Below, piece after piece: positions 41,959-53,744 of a stretch of DNA of 64,000 bases. Below the pieces are notes generated by a model. It searched no databases. It was not told where the DNA came from and saw nothing but the letters and a program-made list of their open reading frames with translations. The position numbers and the translations under genes are program-made. Every line of letters starts with the position of its first letter. Position 1 is the stretch's first letter. The stretch is from contig OZ020590.1 of assembly GCA_963971535.1 (NCBI GenBank), positions 149,495,680 to 149,559,679 on the forward strand, in the 5' to 3' direction. Origin of the DNA: Notolepis coatsorum. Taxonomy: Eukaryota > Chordata > Actinopteri > Aulopiformes > Paralepididae.

Positions 41959-43539
41959 TTAACAGGGACGGGGTTGAATGTGAACTAGATGAGGGAGGGA
42001 AGGACGTGAGTTTGTTTCTTCTCTGGTGTGAATCATCATGTGTGTCTTTATATATGCCTTCAGAGTAAATCCTTCCCCACAAACAAAAAACCCACAAACT
42101 TCACAACTAAATGTTTTTCCCCCAGTATGAGTTCTGATATGTACTTTTAAGGCATGTTTTGCACCAAATATTTTATCACACAGTGTGCAACTATAGGGCT
42201 CTTCCCCAGTATGGCATCTCATGTGTCTATTCAGGTCTCCCTGTGAAATATATCTTTTAGGACACAGGGTGCACTATAGGGCTTTTCCTCAGTATGGCTT
42301 CTCATGTGTCTATTCAGGTGTCCCCGTGTAATATATCTTTTATGACACAGTGTGCAACTATAGGGCTTTCTCCCAGTGTGGCTTCTCATATGTGCCTCCA
42401 AGAGTGTAATAGCAGTAAATTTCTTGCCACAAACAGTACATGTCATGTGAATTTGAAAGTGAAGTTTTAAGCTCTCTGTGGGTTCTAAATGTTTCCCACA
42501 CAAACCACAGTCACTAGAATGGGCTTTAAGATGGGGCATTAAAGCTTTCCTATTAGGAAAACATTTCCCACACACTTCACAGCTCCAGGTCTCACGTGGT
42601 ATTTGGTTTGATAATTTCACCTCATGGGATGCAACCACAGAGCTCTTCAACTGGTTGCTGTTAGACAAACTCTGTCCTTTGTTTTTCTGTGTCTTCTTTG
42701 ATGTCAGTGAGTTTAAACCAGGATGAGGTTCACTAGTCTCCAGCCAATCATCACTGTCATCAGTATCAGTTCCAGAACAGTCTGAAGAGAGGAGCTGGCC
42801 ATCTGTAGTTGGTTCTAAAGCTGGATCTAAGTTACTGACTGGTTCTGATAATCCACAGTCCTCTCCATCAGGTTCTGTTTTCATCTGTTCTGTTGAGGTG
42901 CTGGCTAGAGGCTCTGTCTCTCTGTTTTCCTCAGTCTGGGTTTGGTTGAACCATGAGGACTGAGGTTTCTCTTCATCATGTTCACTCTTCACAGGGACAG
43001 GGTTGAAAGTGAACATGATACCAGCCTCCTCCAGACCTTGAAGCTGCTCTCCCTCCTGACTGGTCCAGAGTTCCTCCTGTTCCTCTTTAATCTGTAGGAG
43101 CTCTGGGTCCTGGGTTTGGTTAAACCATGAGGACTGAGGTTTCTCTTCATCATGTTCACTCTTCACAGGGACAGGGTTGAAAGTGAACTTGATGATATCA
43201 GCCTCCTCCAGACCTTGAAGCTGCTCTCCCTCCTGACTGGTCCAGAGTTCCTCCTGTTCCTCTTTCATCTGTAGGGGCTCTGGGTCCTGGGTTTGGTTAA
43301 ACCGTGAGGACTGAGGTTTCTCTTCATCATCTTCACTCTTCACAGGGACAGGGTTGAAAGTGAACTTGATGATATCAGCCTCCTCCAGACCTTGAAGCTG
43401 CTCTCCCTCCGGACCGGTCCAGAGTTCCTCCTGTTCCTCTTTAATCTGTAGGAGCTCTGGCTGCTCCTGGCTCAGACTGGGCTCCTCTCTTGCTGCTCAG
43501 GGGGAACCTCCTCTTCACAGACAGAGAGCTGTGGGGGGT
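41959..43539 (-). pseudogene. Zinc-finger pseudogene (ZNF C)
   Basis: Paralogue of ZNF A and B with at least two single-base deletions. One is at about 43480 (GACTGGG where A and B have GACTGGGG), just after the splice acceptor. The other is at about 42273 (GTGCACTAT for GTGCAACTAT), inside finger 5. A 15-base in-frame insertion (about 42076-42095) adds five residues between the cysteines and histidines of the last finger. The N-terminal acidic region has an additional copy of the KEEQEELWTSQEGEQL repeat. Fingers 1-4 and the finger before the last are otherwise intact. With the first shift the standard protein cannot be made; internal starts such as 43343 would give a fragment. Confidence 0.87.
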
Positions 43540-43618
43540 CTGGAGGGAGGCAGAATAATAACATGAATAGTTGTAATTGCTGTCACCATTGGAAAGCCAC
43601 CAATTTTAAGAATTGACA

Positions 43619-43800
43619 CATGTTCTTCCTGTGCCCCAGGACAGTTCAGTCAGTATGTTCTTCCTGTGTCTCAGGACAGTTCAGTCAGTATGTTCTACCT
43701 GTGTCTCAGGACAGTTCAGTCAGTATGTTCTTCCTGTGTCTCAGGACAGTTCAGTCAGTATGTTCTTCCCGTGTCTCAGGACAGTTCAGTCAGTATGTTC
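43619..43800. repeat. 35-bp minisatellite, unit C
   Basis: About five direct copies upstream of ZNF C, with no inverted block. Confidence 0.9.
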
Positions 43801-43828
43801 TGACTGGTTCTGGTTCAAACCCATTAAT

Positions 43829-44288
43829 CTTTTTTTTTTTTTTTTCACTTTTTCTCCTTATTTCCAATTTTGTATTATCCAATTCTTCCCTCCCCTGTCT
43901 TGAACGTTGCTAGACTATGCCTCCCACTGGTCGGCTGTAGTGAGGATAGAAGCCTTGCATCACGTGCCCCCTCCGGTACATGAGAAGGCAGCCTGTCGCA
44001 TCTTTTCACCAGACAGCTCGAACTCTCAGTGGCGAGGAGTAACGCGTGGGAGGCTCACGCTGCCCCCAATACTTCCTGTCTCTGCTGTACAGGCGCCACC
44101 CAACCGACCTGTAGAAGTCACTGTCCACAACGTCCAATCCCCTCCCACCAGCTTTCCCACCCTCTAACACTGCCAATTGTGTTAGTATGACGGCCGGCCA
44201 AGCCGGTAGCAACGCCGAGAGCTGGGCTCAATACCAGCATATCCTGTGTTAGTGACGAGCGCCTTGCCCACTGCGCCACTCAGCCGCC
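43829..44288 (-). mobile_element. 460-bp tRNA-derived SINE, unit C (intact)
   Basis: Target duplications TCAAACCCATTAAT at 43815-43828 and 44289-44302. On minus: GGCGGCTGAGTGGCGCAGTG head, box B region, body ending AGTGGGAGGCATAG, then a T-rich stretch and A-tail. It is the undisrupted allele of 5062-6492 and contains the single TAT (43916-43918) used by the transposon there. Confidence 0.92.
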
Positions 44289-44358
44289 TCAAACCCATTA
44301 ATTAAGATTAAAATGCCAACCTAACAAACGAAGGTCCGAACGTTCGGGCTCAGCCCTA

Positions 44359-44667
44359 CCTCTATGTAAAGTCATCTACTAGTAAACTAGCAGTCTTACC
44401 TCTATGTAAAGTCATCTACTAGTAAACTAGCAGTCTTACCTCTATGTAAAGTCATCTACTAGTAAACTAGCAGTCTTACCTCTATGTAAAGTCAGCTACT
44501 AGTAAACTAGCAGTCTTACCTCTATGTAAAGTCATCTACTAGTAAACTAGCAGTCTTACCTTGATGACTTTACATAGAGGTAAGACTGCTAGTTTACTAG
44601 ATGACTTTACATAGAGGCAAGACTGCTAGTTTACTAGATGACTTTACATAGAGGCAAGACTGCTAGA
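44359..44667. repeat. 40-bp tandem array with inverted end, unit C
   Basis: Five direct copies to about 44562 and two and a half inverted copies to 44667. Same junction (TTACCTTGATGACTT) as in unit A, so the inversion predates the A/C split. Confidence 0.9.
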
Positions 44668-44939
44668 TTAGTAATTACTTTATGTAACGGTTCTCATTCA
44701 GTCAGAGACAGAAGAGTGACTCTGAACTGCTTTTTGACATGTATTGTCCCTCAGCTGCAGAAGACACATAAAACAACATATTTGTAGTCTTCTGGTCACT
44801 GCACATCTTGCATACCCTCAGCAGAGAGATACAGAACTGCTCTGTTCTTTTGTAATGCCTCAATAACATTTACTTTATAAATAAATAGGAAAAAGAAAAG
44901 TATGTTTTATCAAAATAGGATAAATTAAATTAAACATGA

Positions 44940-45605
44940 TGGAAAGAAACTGTGGAAAACATTAAATGAGCTAATGGGCAGATCAGGGGACAACACACCC
45001 TCCTTTATAGAGTCAGGCAATGCCTTCATTACTAAACCTCTAGAAGGCTAGATATTGCAAACTACTTTAATGATTTTTTTTGTTGGGAAGATAGAGAAAC
45101 TAAAAAGTGAGATAACAATCTTTCAAAACAATTGATTAATGACCAACTAATGAGAAATAAAGATTGTGAGTTTGACTTTCAAACTGTGCATGTGAATAAA
45201 GTAGAAGCATTTCTTAGTAGTGTAAATGTTGAAAAACCATCAGGATTAGGATCAGCGACTTCGGGTCATTGAGAAGCGCTATATAAATAAAATGAATTAT
45301 TATTATTATTATTAGATGGGAAACTCTTGGGTATGGTTTCTGGCTCTATTACACTACCCATATGCCATATTTTTTATCTAAGCTTACTGAAAGGTGTATG
45401 TCCATTGGCATGGAAAGCTGCTAAAGTTATTCCACTACCCAAAAACAAGGAGGACATGTTTTCAGGTGCTAATAGCGTCCTATCAGCATTCTTCCAGTGC
45501 TTAGCAAACTCATGGAAAGAATTGTGTTTGACCAGGTTTCCTCTTTTTTTTTCTACTAACAAACTCAACTCTGAATTTCAGCATGCGTACAAAAAAATAT
45601 CACTC
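44940..45605 (+). pseudogene. LINE reverse-transcriptase fragment, unit C
   Basis: Better preserved than in A: GSITLPICHIFYLSLLKGVC, AWKAAKVIPLPKNKEDMFSG, then a shift and SEFQHAYKK. A 65-bp retroposon tail (45248-45315) interrupts the frame. Not functional. Confidence 0.75.
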
Positions 45606-45782
45606 CACTCCTAACTCCTAACCCCTAAGCTACAGTCTATGTATATGGTTGGGAGCTTTATACAATTAAACTCTTACACTAAACCAAAATCAAATCAAAA
45701 CATTACTTAAAACAGAAATGGTAAACTAGCGCCACCTGCTGAACATAGCAGGAAATGCCACAGTGCATAGACTATCTGATAG

Positions 45783-46276
45783 ACTATCAAAACCACTCTC
45801 AAAGAGCACCTATACGAGAGACTGCTATTCGAAGCTGGCCACTGTAAATGTCCTAACGCAACCCCCTCCAATGTACAATAAATGTCCTATTAAACCCAAT
45901 AATACACAAGACCCTCTTCATGGGACCAAGTAAGGTTTAGTCGATAATCCAATGTACAGTAACCCCCCCCCCCCCCCCCCCCCGCCTACCCAAGCCCCAC
46001 CCCACCCACCTCCTACAATGTACAGTTTCTTCGTCAAATGTATATACTCTCTTTTTTAGACTATTTTTGTATCACAAACAGTACTGTATTTGTAAATCTG
46101 GTATGTCATAAATGTATAGATGTAGGTAGCAGTACTGTCTATCTGTATGTCGTGTATGTTATGATGAATTGAAAATGGGGGACCCTGATGTAAACAAGAC
46201 GAAAGTCTTTCTCTGGTCTGCATCCTTGTGTATTGAGCTGTACTGTACCCATTCTGCAATCTGTTAATAAAGTTTT
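45783..46276 (+). mobile_element. LINE 3' end, unit C second copy, left part
   Basis: Runs to AATAAAGTTTT, where the large LTR element is inserted; the (CAAT)n tail reappears at 57021. Carries the empty sites of the two unit A transposons (9066-9416, 9445-9983). Confidence 0.85.
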
Positions 46277-47957
46277 TGTCGTATATTTCTAAATGAAAAC
46301 ATGAATAAAGCAAACTATAAATGTACCAAAATATTGAGTTATAAGAAAGAGCCGGAAAAACACCATGTTGGTAGAAAGAGGGTAGAGCCAAGTCGACTCT
46401 CCCATCACCCCAACAGATGGCTGACCTTAAGATAATTACTGGGCCCTCCAGGCTATATTAAGATAAGGCAGGAAGGACTCTAGCTAAAAGAGGAACAAAA
46501 GCTTACTCAAGAATGACCCATTTGCCCCCACCGGTCGAACCTATTTGGTAATAACAGACAGAAGGAAGGAACTAAAACAAACTGAAAATAACAGTGAGAT
46601 CAAAAGGTCATATTTACCCTAAGTAAGGGATTTCAGGTTACGACATGGCAGAATGGTTAGGGGACAGAGTAAAAGGAGTGGTAAAAAGAGCCTCTCAGAT
46701 AGACGAGTCAGCAGCACTCAAGTAAGGCCAAATGTTCAAAATGCATCCAGGATATAGAAAAAACTAACAAGGTTACATGTAGGCATAAACTCTTAGAAAC
46801 TATTAGAATAACTTAGTCACAATAAAGAAAAGAAACTCTTAAAGCTAGAAGGTAAAACTATACTGTATTGGTCAAATGTTCATCAGGAAAATAAGGTGTT
46901 CTATTAAAGAACGGATATATAGGGTTTGTTATCTGGGCACTGTCTGGAAAAGTAGTCTGGTTCTTATCTAGACTATGTAAACCTTTTAGTCATAAGCATG
47001 ATGTTGTATTACTCAGTGAAAACTACCCTCTCATTAAGTAATGATTAAAGTGTCAGCAGATTCAAACTGTGAAAACCGTTGTCAGAAGACCCAGGAAATT
47101 GTGTAACATGTGGTCACAGGATACCCTCAGACAAGTTCTGCTGGAATGTGACAGGAATAGGCAGGGTCTCCCCCCCCTCTCTCTCTCTCTGTCTCCCCCT
47201 CTCTCTCTCTCCTCTAATAAAAAGGGCAAATGGCGACTCATGAGACACACGACTCACACCAGAAGGAACCTGGAGAGAAAGACACACACACCCGGTGACA
47301 CTCAGAGGAGATGGAGAAGGATCCCTGCAGAGCCAAGCCGTGACACAGAGGGACTGAGACCCGATGACAGACGAAATCGCTTCGCATCAGGAGAAGCGCT
47401 GACACACCAGAAAGGACCTGAAGACCCAGAGACATGGGGACAGACGAGGACAGAGATCGCATCGCAACTTGAGCGCTGAACCTCCACCGACGGAGAGAGG
47501 ATCACCACCCGGAGCTTGAGAGCCGAGCCGGAGACTCAGAGCCACTGACACCCAATGACAGAAGATCGCTTCGCAGCAGGAGATCCTGCCACGGAGAGAG
47601 ATGAAATCAAGCGCTCCTTGCTTGAGCGCTGAGACTGAGGAGACCAGGTTGTCTTGACAACCAGACCAGCAAACCACAAGAGAGGACTCGGTGTTGGCCA
47701 TGGACAACCTAAGACAGCGAACAGCACAGAGAGACGACAACAGCCAAATGAAAGAGACGATGTACTGTTTTAATTCCTAAAGCTGTTTTATTAATAAACA
47801 CCGCCGCCCGTTGATTTTGACCATATCGTCAGTCTCCTCTTACTTGAAACCGAACATCTGAAAATACCTAAAACCATGCAGAGGAAAGGGTGAAATAGAA
47901 CACTATACGATCAATGAACTTAGATAAGAGATACATGAATGAAGAAAAGACACTTCA
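46277..47957 (+). repeat. 5' LTR of the pol-less element
   Basis: 1,681 bp, TGTCGTATATTT...AGACACTTCA. It contains a CT-rich tract (47170-47212) and AATAAA at 47793-47798. Frames such as the 136-codon one at 47069 recur in the other LTR and are not recognised proteins. Confidence 0.94.
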
Positions 47958-47959
47958 AA

Positions 47960-47977
47960 TGGTCCGTGACCCGTCCT
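47960..47977 (+). other. Primer-binding-site candidate, tRNA unassigned
   Basis: TGGTCCGTGACCCGTCCT starts two bases after the LTR. The TGG start and spacing are right. It partly resembles a tRNA-His site (TGGTGCCGTGACTCGG) but with differences, so I do not assign it. Confidence 0.5.
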
Positions 47978-50900
47978 GCATTTCGACCAGAAACCGGTTG
48001 AAAAACGACAGCAGCCACTTCTCAAGGACACGGAGAGGTTCTCTCCCCCTCATCGATGCTCTCTACGACTGAGGACGGAGGATCGTCACCGTTGCGACCG
48101 AGGCCAGTGGGAATAGGTAAGTAGTACTAATGTGTTTACAATTGGTAAATGGTCGAAGCAGTCTCGCATTTTGGGGTTGCTATTACATTAGGTAGAAATG
48201 AGTTGTAAATGGACCAGGATAATGTTGGTGTTGGAGGGGTACCGGGGTCCAGGTTTCACAACCTGGCTCTGGTCTCAGCCACACACCGGCGCTGCACTTA
48301 TGTTCGGTTAGGATACCTATAATTGGTACGAGGCCAAGTGAGGAGAGGAAATAGATGTCTGTATTTAGTTATATCAGTTTGGGGATAGGCTAGGGTTTAG
48401 GTAAAATAATTGAGGGGACTGGCGTAGGAGCAGTAGAACGGAGATTAGTCACAGATAGCGGGAAGTGGGACTGTGCGTGACGGAGTGGTTCAGTAGAGGG
48501 TAAGGTAAAGAGTTTAATGTGAAAACCGTGGTAGTACAGGGCAGCCTGGTTCCACGAAGAGATAACCGTGGTGAAGTTCAGGGATAGCCTGGTTCCGCGA
48601 AGAGAAATAGAGAACAGGGAGGTAATTGGTTGCTTTTTTTTCCGCGCCATCATTCGCGGACTTCACTCTTAGAATCGGCACGTATAACAGACGAGTTTAG
48701 AAAGACGTTTTCATACAGATCTGTTGTAGTGTGACCCGACGGAATCTGCTTAAAAAATTCGCCTTTGGTACGGATTTTTGAGAAGGTATTTGGTCGATTT
48801 GGGGGTGAGACAGGTAAAAGCTCCCCAAACGGCGCTGAATATGAAGATTGAGAGGCTGAGAAGAGGAATGATGGGGGGGGGGGAAAGTAACCTTTGGAGA
48901 TAATGCACTTGTGGGAGAAATGCGTGGGGTAACTGCACAGGGGATTAGAACAATAGGAAGAATATTGTGTGAAATGAAGCAAGGAAATGCGTTTGGAAGG
49001 AATGTGTGCATAAATGAATGGTGTGCTTATGAATGAGACATTAATTTGTTAAGTATATGTGTTTGAATGGATGGATGTTAGGAGCTCTGAGTAAATGTCA
49101 AGGTATTTTTTGTATTATTATGAACCAGCTGGTGGCCAAGGCTGCAACGGAGAAACCACACCCCTGTCCTGCCAGCATTAGCTGGCGCGACGGGACTAGC
49201 GTGTGGACGCTGTGTTGCGTTTTCGAGTGAATTGAATGAATGACATGTGAGATGGAACCTAGGAGATGTGGAATGTGCGTTGAAATTTTTCAAATCGGGG
49301 CTGTAGAAATTTAAAAGTAATGTAGTAAAGATCAAAGAAAACGGGGATTTTAGAGCTGGTGACGTCATAGGGAGCGTCGGAGCTTGGGGTGCGTTAGATT
49401 TGGAATAACGGGGCTAGATCGGGAGCGTTATATTTAAAATACGGAGCCGGCCGGGGCCAAGCGGGCGAGCGTACTGGGATAAGGATAATAATATATGTTC
49501 TGTGGACGGGGGCTTAATAGGATTAAAGTTGTGTTATGGGGGAAAGCAGGGGTTGTGTAAAAGTTGCGAGGTGTTGTGCCGCTCGAGTCAACAGGACTGG
49601 GCCGTTTAGGAGGAGTGGTGTTGGATGCTAAGCTAAGCTAATAGGAGCTGGCGGCGCTGAGCTAACGAAGCTAAGATGCTAAGCTACCTGTGCTAACTAT
49701 GTAGCATGGTTGGACTCTCGGGGAATCTCGCGTGTTGCTACTCTTTGCTAGTGCGGGATCTTAGAGAGGCGATGGACAGGTACTTCCGGTGTAGAGGGTT
49801 CTGGGAATTGTAGTTTTGTGGTTGAGGTAGAACGTCGAGTTGACGTCTTGGGGTGGTTTACGTAATGACGCACTTGCGGGGGAGGCGTGGGCACCTCCTA
49901 CAGGAAGTGGTGAGTGCTGTGGTGCGTTGGTGATGATGAGCGTACGTTCCAGTGGAGGGCGCTGTTGCCTCTTTTATAGTTTCACCTTTACAGGTGGGAC
50001 GGGGTGCAGTAAACAATAGAGATCAGTTGTGATTATTATAGGTTTTGAAGCGCGGAAATCTGTGGGGATTTGTAAATTCTTTATATTAGGTTTTTTCTGT
50101 TGTTGATGATGGGTGTGTTTACTGGTTTGATTATAGGTCTGTATTTGTTATGGGCCAGGGGTAATGGCGCTGGTGGGATAGTATGGGATAGATGTGTGAG
50201 TTTGTTTGTGACTTTGGTTGCATGAAAACCCCCCCCCCCCCCCCCCTTTTTCCTCTGTCTCTTCCTCCCTCGTTCACACTCCTTCCCTCCCTCCCTCCCT
50301 CCCTCTCTCCCTCCCCCCCCCCCCCCCCCCCCCCCCCGCCCCCCTCCGCTCTATCCCTGTCTCCCGGCTTAACTTTGTGAGGGGACAGGTGCACAAAGGG
50401 AGTTTTTGTTTAGTATAGATTGCCTGATTGATTGATTGATTGAAGGATTTTGTTAACAGACTGTAGAGTGGGTGCAGTACAGTGCAGCTCAATACACACA
50501 ATTGTTAAGGGGATGCGGACCGGAGAAAGACTTTCGTCTTGTTTACATCAGGGTCCCCCATTTTCAATTCATCATGGGCGTGGAGTATTGGTTATATTAG
50601 AATAATGTTACTTGCTAAAATAGGATTACATAAGGATAAATAGAATATTCATGGTTATTCTTTTGGTCTGATTAAAGTTAAGGTTGATTTAGACGGTTTT
50701 GGTAGTAGTTAATGTTGCATTGTGTGACCCCCCCCCCCCCCCCCCCCTTTCCTCCCCTTAGTCCCTGGATCCCTGTATCCCTCCCTCCTTTTTTCTTTTC
50801 CCTTCCCTGTCTCTCCTTGTATTTCGCCATCCCTGGATTGCGGCGTGTTGTGGGCATTTGGTTGTAGGTTTATGTGTACTGCGTTGTTATTGTATATGTG

Positions 50901-52052
50901 AAGTAGGTACCGGATGGGCGCTGGCCTGTCTAGGTGCAGGTGGTGGTAGGATGATTTGTGATATTCTTGGTGTGGTAGAAGCTTGGGGTGATTCCGTTCA
51001 GGTTCGAAACTGAAGGGAGGACGCTTTGGGCTGTGAGTTGACGGTTCTTTGTGTATTCGGAGAACTGGGAGGATATTGCGGTGGCATAGTGCGGGTGTCC
51101 ATGAAATTATTAACGTGGCCAGCTGTACTATGTGTCGGTCAGGGTTTTAGTGATCTAAGTTGCTAAAAGTTTATTGTTTTCCCTGATTAGGTGGTTGGTA
51201 GCAGTAGCAACACTGATTAATTTTTATTAAGTGTTGTGGGGGGTAATGGTTGTGTGTGAGGCGGAATGAAATGGATGTAGTATGAGAAGTGAAGCGAAAG
51301 CGAATAATACATTTAGTCGATACGCTAATTGGAATAATACATTTAGTCGATACGCTAATCGGGCATTTGAAAGTAAGAGATAAGGTTAGGATGAACAGAT
51401 TCATCAAGCAAAGAGAGATTAGAATCAGATGAAGGACCAGGTTTACAAAGGATTATTAGACAATGGATAGGAAGGGGATTAATGATTATATTTCCCAGGA
51501 AACTAGGAGGAGAGAGCACACAGGGGATTGGAAAACTCCAGTGTTCCTGTTGAAGGAACGGACAAAAAACAAGATAAGCTGTATCGTTATTTTTTCAAGC
51601 AAATCACACTGTGTCTCTTTAAATATATTAGTATAGTGTTGCCCGACATTTCCAATGCATAACGAAGAGTGGAAATAATAAGGGAAATGCCACTGTATTA
51701 AGTTGGATATTTCTGCTTTCTTTCTATACAGATGCTCAGCCGGACAGGTGCTCTAAACGACTTCCACAACCATCTAGGGAAAACGGTTTGAAAAGCCTTG
51801 GTATAAGTATGAATGATAAGCCAATTATCAATCCTTGTCTGCACAGTAAAATTTTGACAGTGTGAGTGTTTTAACTCAAGTAAGTAGAAAATAGTGTAAG
51901 ACGGAGAAATTTGTTTTTTCAAACGGTGATTACAAGAGAGTGTTGAAAGTGGAATGAATGACAGTAACATAGGAAGTTCACTTTAGTGGGACATTTGATA
52001 GGAACAACTGAAGCGTTAGATGCAATAACAATAGAATAACAACAACGACAAT
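47978..52052 (+). other. 4.1-kb leader of the pol-less element
   Basis: No long plus-strand frame. Features seen: C/T homopolymer tracts (50229-50247, 50316-50345, 50729-50747), clustered GCTAA motifs (49630-49705), a duplicated AATAATACATTTAGTCGATA pair at about 51305-51358, and a minus-strand LINE 3' fragment (50431-50575). Minus-strand ORFs here have no domain. Confidence 0.6.
50431..50575 (-). mobile_element. LINE 3' fragment in the leader
   Basis: Begins ATTGATTGATTGATTG (tail) and runs to CCCCCATTTTCAATTCATC, the family UTR. More diverged than most copies (GACTGTAGAGTGGGTGC). Confidence 0.75.
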
Positions 52053-53048
52053 ATGGAAGAGGGCCTTAGTGATCGGGCCATTGGGGGGAGTAGGCCGAGG
52101 GCCTCTGCAGACATTTCCCAGATAGACTATACCAGTGATGATCTGATTGATTTGAATATGGACTTCTCTCATGTGACCAGTACGACAGAAGGACTTGGAA
52201 TGATGACTTTGATTCCAACACAGGGGAGTGAACCAGTGACAACGGTGTTACTCCAACCAGAACCGATTCAAGCTGGAGTGTCCATTGCAGGCGACTGCGG
52301 TTTAACCAAGGGGCAGAAAAAGAGACTGAGGTTACAGCCGTCCCACGAAGTCCACTCTGGCCGGAGGGCTGGAACTGAGACCGACAGCAGGTATGGAATA
52401 CACGAACAGTTTCTACAGCCCACCCAGGGACGGCAAGCCGCCGGTGCTGAGATGGGGGAAGAGGCAGCATACTATAGACAACAGAGAGCGTTTGTGACAG
52501 CGTTCGAACAACACGAGGCAGTTCATCGAGATCTGATGAAGATACAGCTGGAGATCGGTCAAGCCGCACACGAGACTCAGAGACTGGGACGAGAACTGGC
52601 GAGAAAGACTGTGCTACTAGAAGCGACAGCTGTTGAGATCATGCTTCGGGCGTCTGACCTAGGCCGCTGTGATCAAAGGATGCCCTGTGCTCTGTTGCCC
52701 GGACAGGGAACTGGGCCGCAACAGGGTGAACAGGACCGCAGGAGGGGTGAGTTTCCAGGCCCCTCCCAACAAGAGAAGGCCCGAGGAGAGGCAGCAGAAA
52801 AGGACAGGTATGCCCCTCTCTCCTCCAGGCAACAGGACATGCGACCAGAGGACAGGAGAGGGGTGGACCTGGAGAGGACGGTGGGAGGCCAGCCGAGAGA
52901 CTGTGGGAGTCGTGGTAAACTGGGTGAACTGGAACCCCTGGGATGGCCGGCGTCGGCTGTGTGCTGGGGTTGTGGGGAGGTTGGCCATTTCGCTCGGTCA
53001 TGTGACAAAGGGTGGAGGCCTCAGCGAACGTCCAGAAAAAAGAAATGA
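52053..53048 (+). CDS. Gag-like protein with CCHC zinc knuckle
   Basis: 331 codons. The first half is acidic with no clear domain. A predicted helical stretch (RAFVTAFEQHEAVHRDLMK to ETQRLGRELARKTVLLEATA, about 150-210) is followed by a basic, glutamine- and arginine-rich region. One CX2CX4HX4C knuckle (CWGCGEVGHFARSC) lies at about 307-320, and a lysine/arginine tail follows. This is the order of a retroviral or LTR-element Gag: packaging protein with nucleocapsid at the end. After the TGA (53046-53048) the same frame continues with a second knuckle-like CWECGELGRCQRGC, in which the His position is Arg. The product would act in RNA packaging of the element, if made. Confidence 0.75.
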   Translation: MEEGLSDRAIGGSRPRASADISQIDYTSDDLIDLNMDFSHVTSTTEGLGMMTLIPTQGSEPVTTVLLQPEPIQAGVSIAGDCGLTKGQKKRLRLQPSHEVHSGRRAGTETDSRYGIHEQFLQPTQGRQAAGAEMGEEAAYYRQQRAFVTAFEQHEAVHRDLMKIQLEIGQAAHETQRLGRELARKTVLLEATAVEIMLRASDLGRCDQRMPCALLPGQGTGPQQGEQDRRRGEFPGPSQQEKARGEAAEKDRYAPLSSRQQDMRPEDRRGVDLERTVGGQPRDCGSRGKLGELEPLGWPASAVCWGCGEVGHFARSCDKGWRPQRTSRKKK

Positions 53049-53114
53049 GCCAAACAGGGTTGCTGGGAATGTGGAGAGTTGGGACGTTGTCAGAGGGGGT
53101 GTCTGCATAGGTCA
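53049..53114 (+). pseudogene. Second zinc knuckle remnant after the gag stop
   Basis: In-frame continuation of the gag-like ORF up to a TAG at 53115-53117. CX2CX4xX4C spacing is kept with Arg in place of His. Either the ancestral nucleocapsid had two knuckles and has decayed, or the stop is bypassed. Confidence 0.6.
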
Positions 53115-53117
53115 TAG

Positions 53118-53700
53118 GTTAATTAAGAACGAGGCAGGAATGCACAAGCGGAGCTAATAGTGCTCGGGAAAATAGAGTTATTAATAAGTTAAAATGGGAA
53201 GAAGGACTGATTGGAATAAAAATAGAGAAAAATATATATAGAAGCGTTGGTACATTAGATTATGAGTGGAAGCGACTAAGATGGATGTGCAACTAACAGG
53301 GAGAGATGAAATTACTGACAGATGCATGAGCCGATCGTACTAACAGTTAATTAATAGACAAATCATGGGTTTTCCTTTTTGCTACAGTGTGTCTGATCAA
53401 CTCTTGCTGTGGCGGTGAGGAAAACGTAAGGGAGAATGGTATGGTGGACGATTTTTGGTATCTCCCACCTGTGCAGCCTGGCCCGGCTGCACAGATTGGA
53501 GAGAGAGAGAAAAATGGTCACCGCAATGGCTCTTGTGGTCATGTGAACTCTGAACCAGACGGTGTCAGAGAAGGGTTAAACAGTTGGGTTTTAGACAGGA
53601 ACAATGGAACATATAATATTAGACAGAGTTAGAAACAAAGGACTATTTATAGTAGTGATTACAATACTTGATCAAAGGGTGGTCAAGGTTGATTTTGAAG

Positions 53701-53744
<44 letters not shown>

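Noticed and set aside
47069..47479. 136-codon ORF in the 5' LTR, repeated at 56128
   Set aside because: Identical because the LTRs are identical; composition is low complexity and no domain is seen, so not annotated as a gene.
52639..53115. Minus-strand proline-rich ORF opposite the gag-like frame
   Set aside because: Shadow of the plus-strand frame; no motif, and the plus frame has a clear CCHC knuckle.
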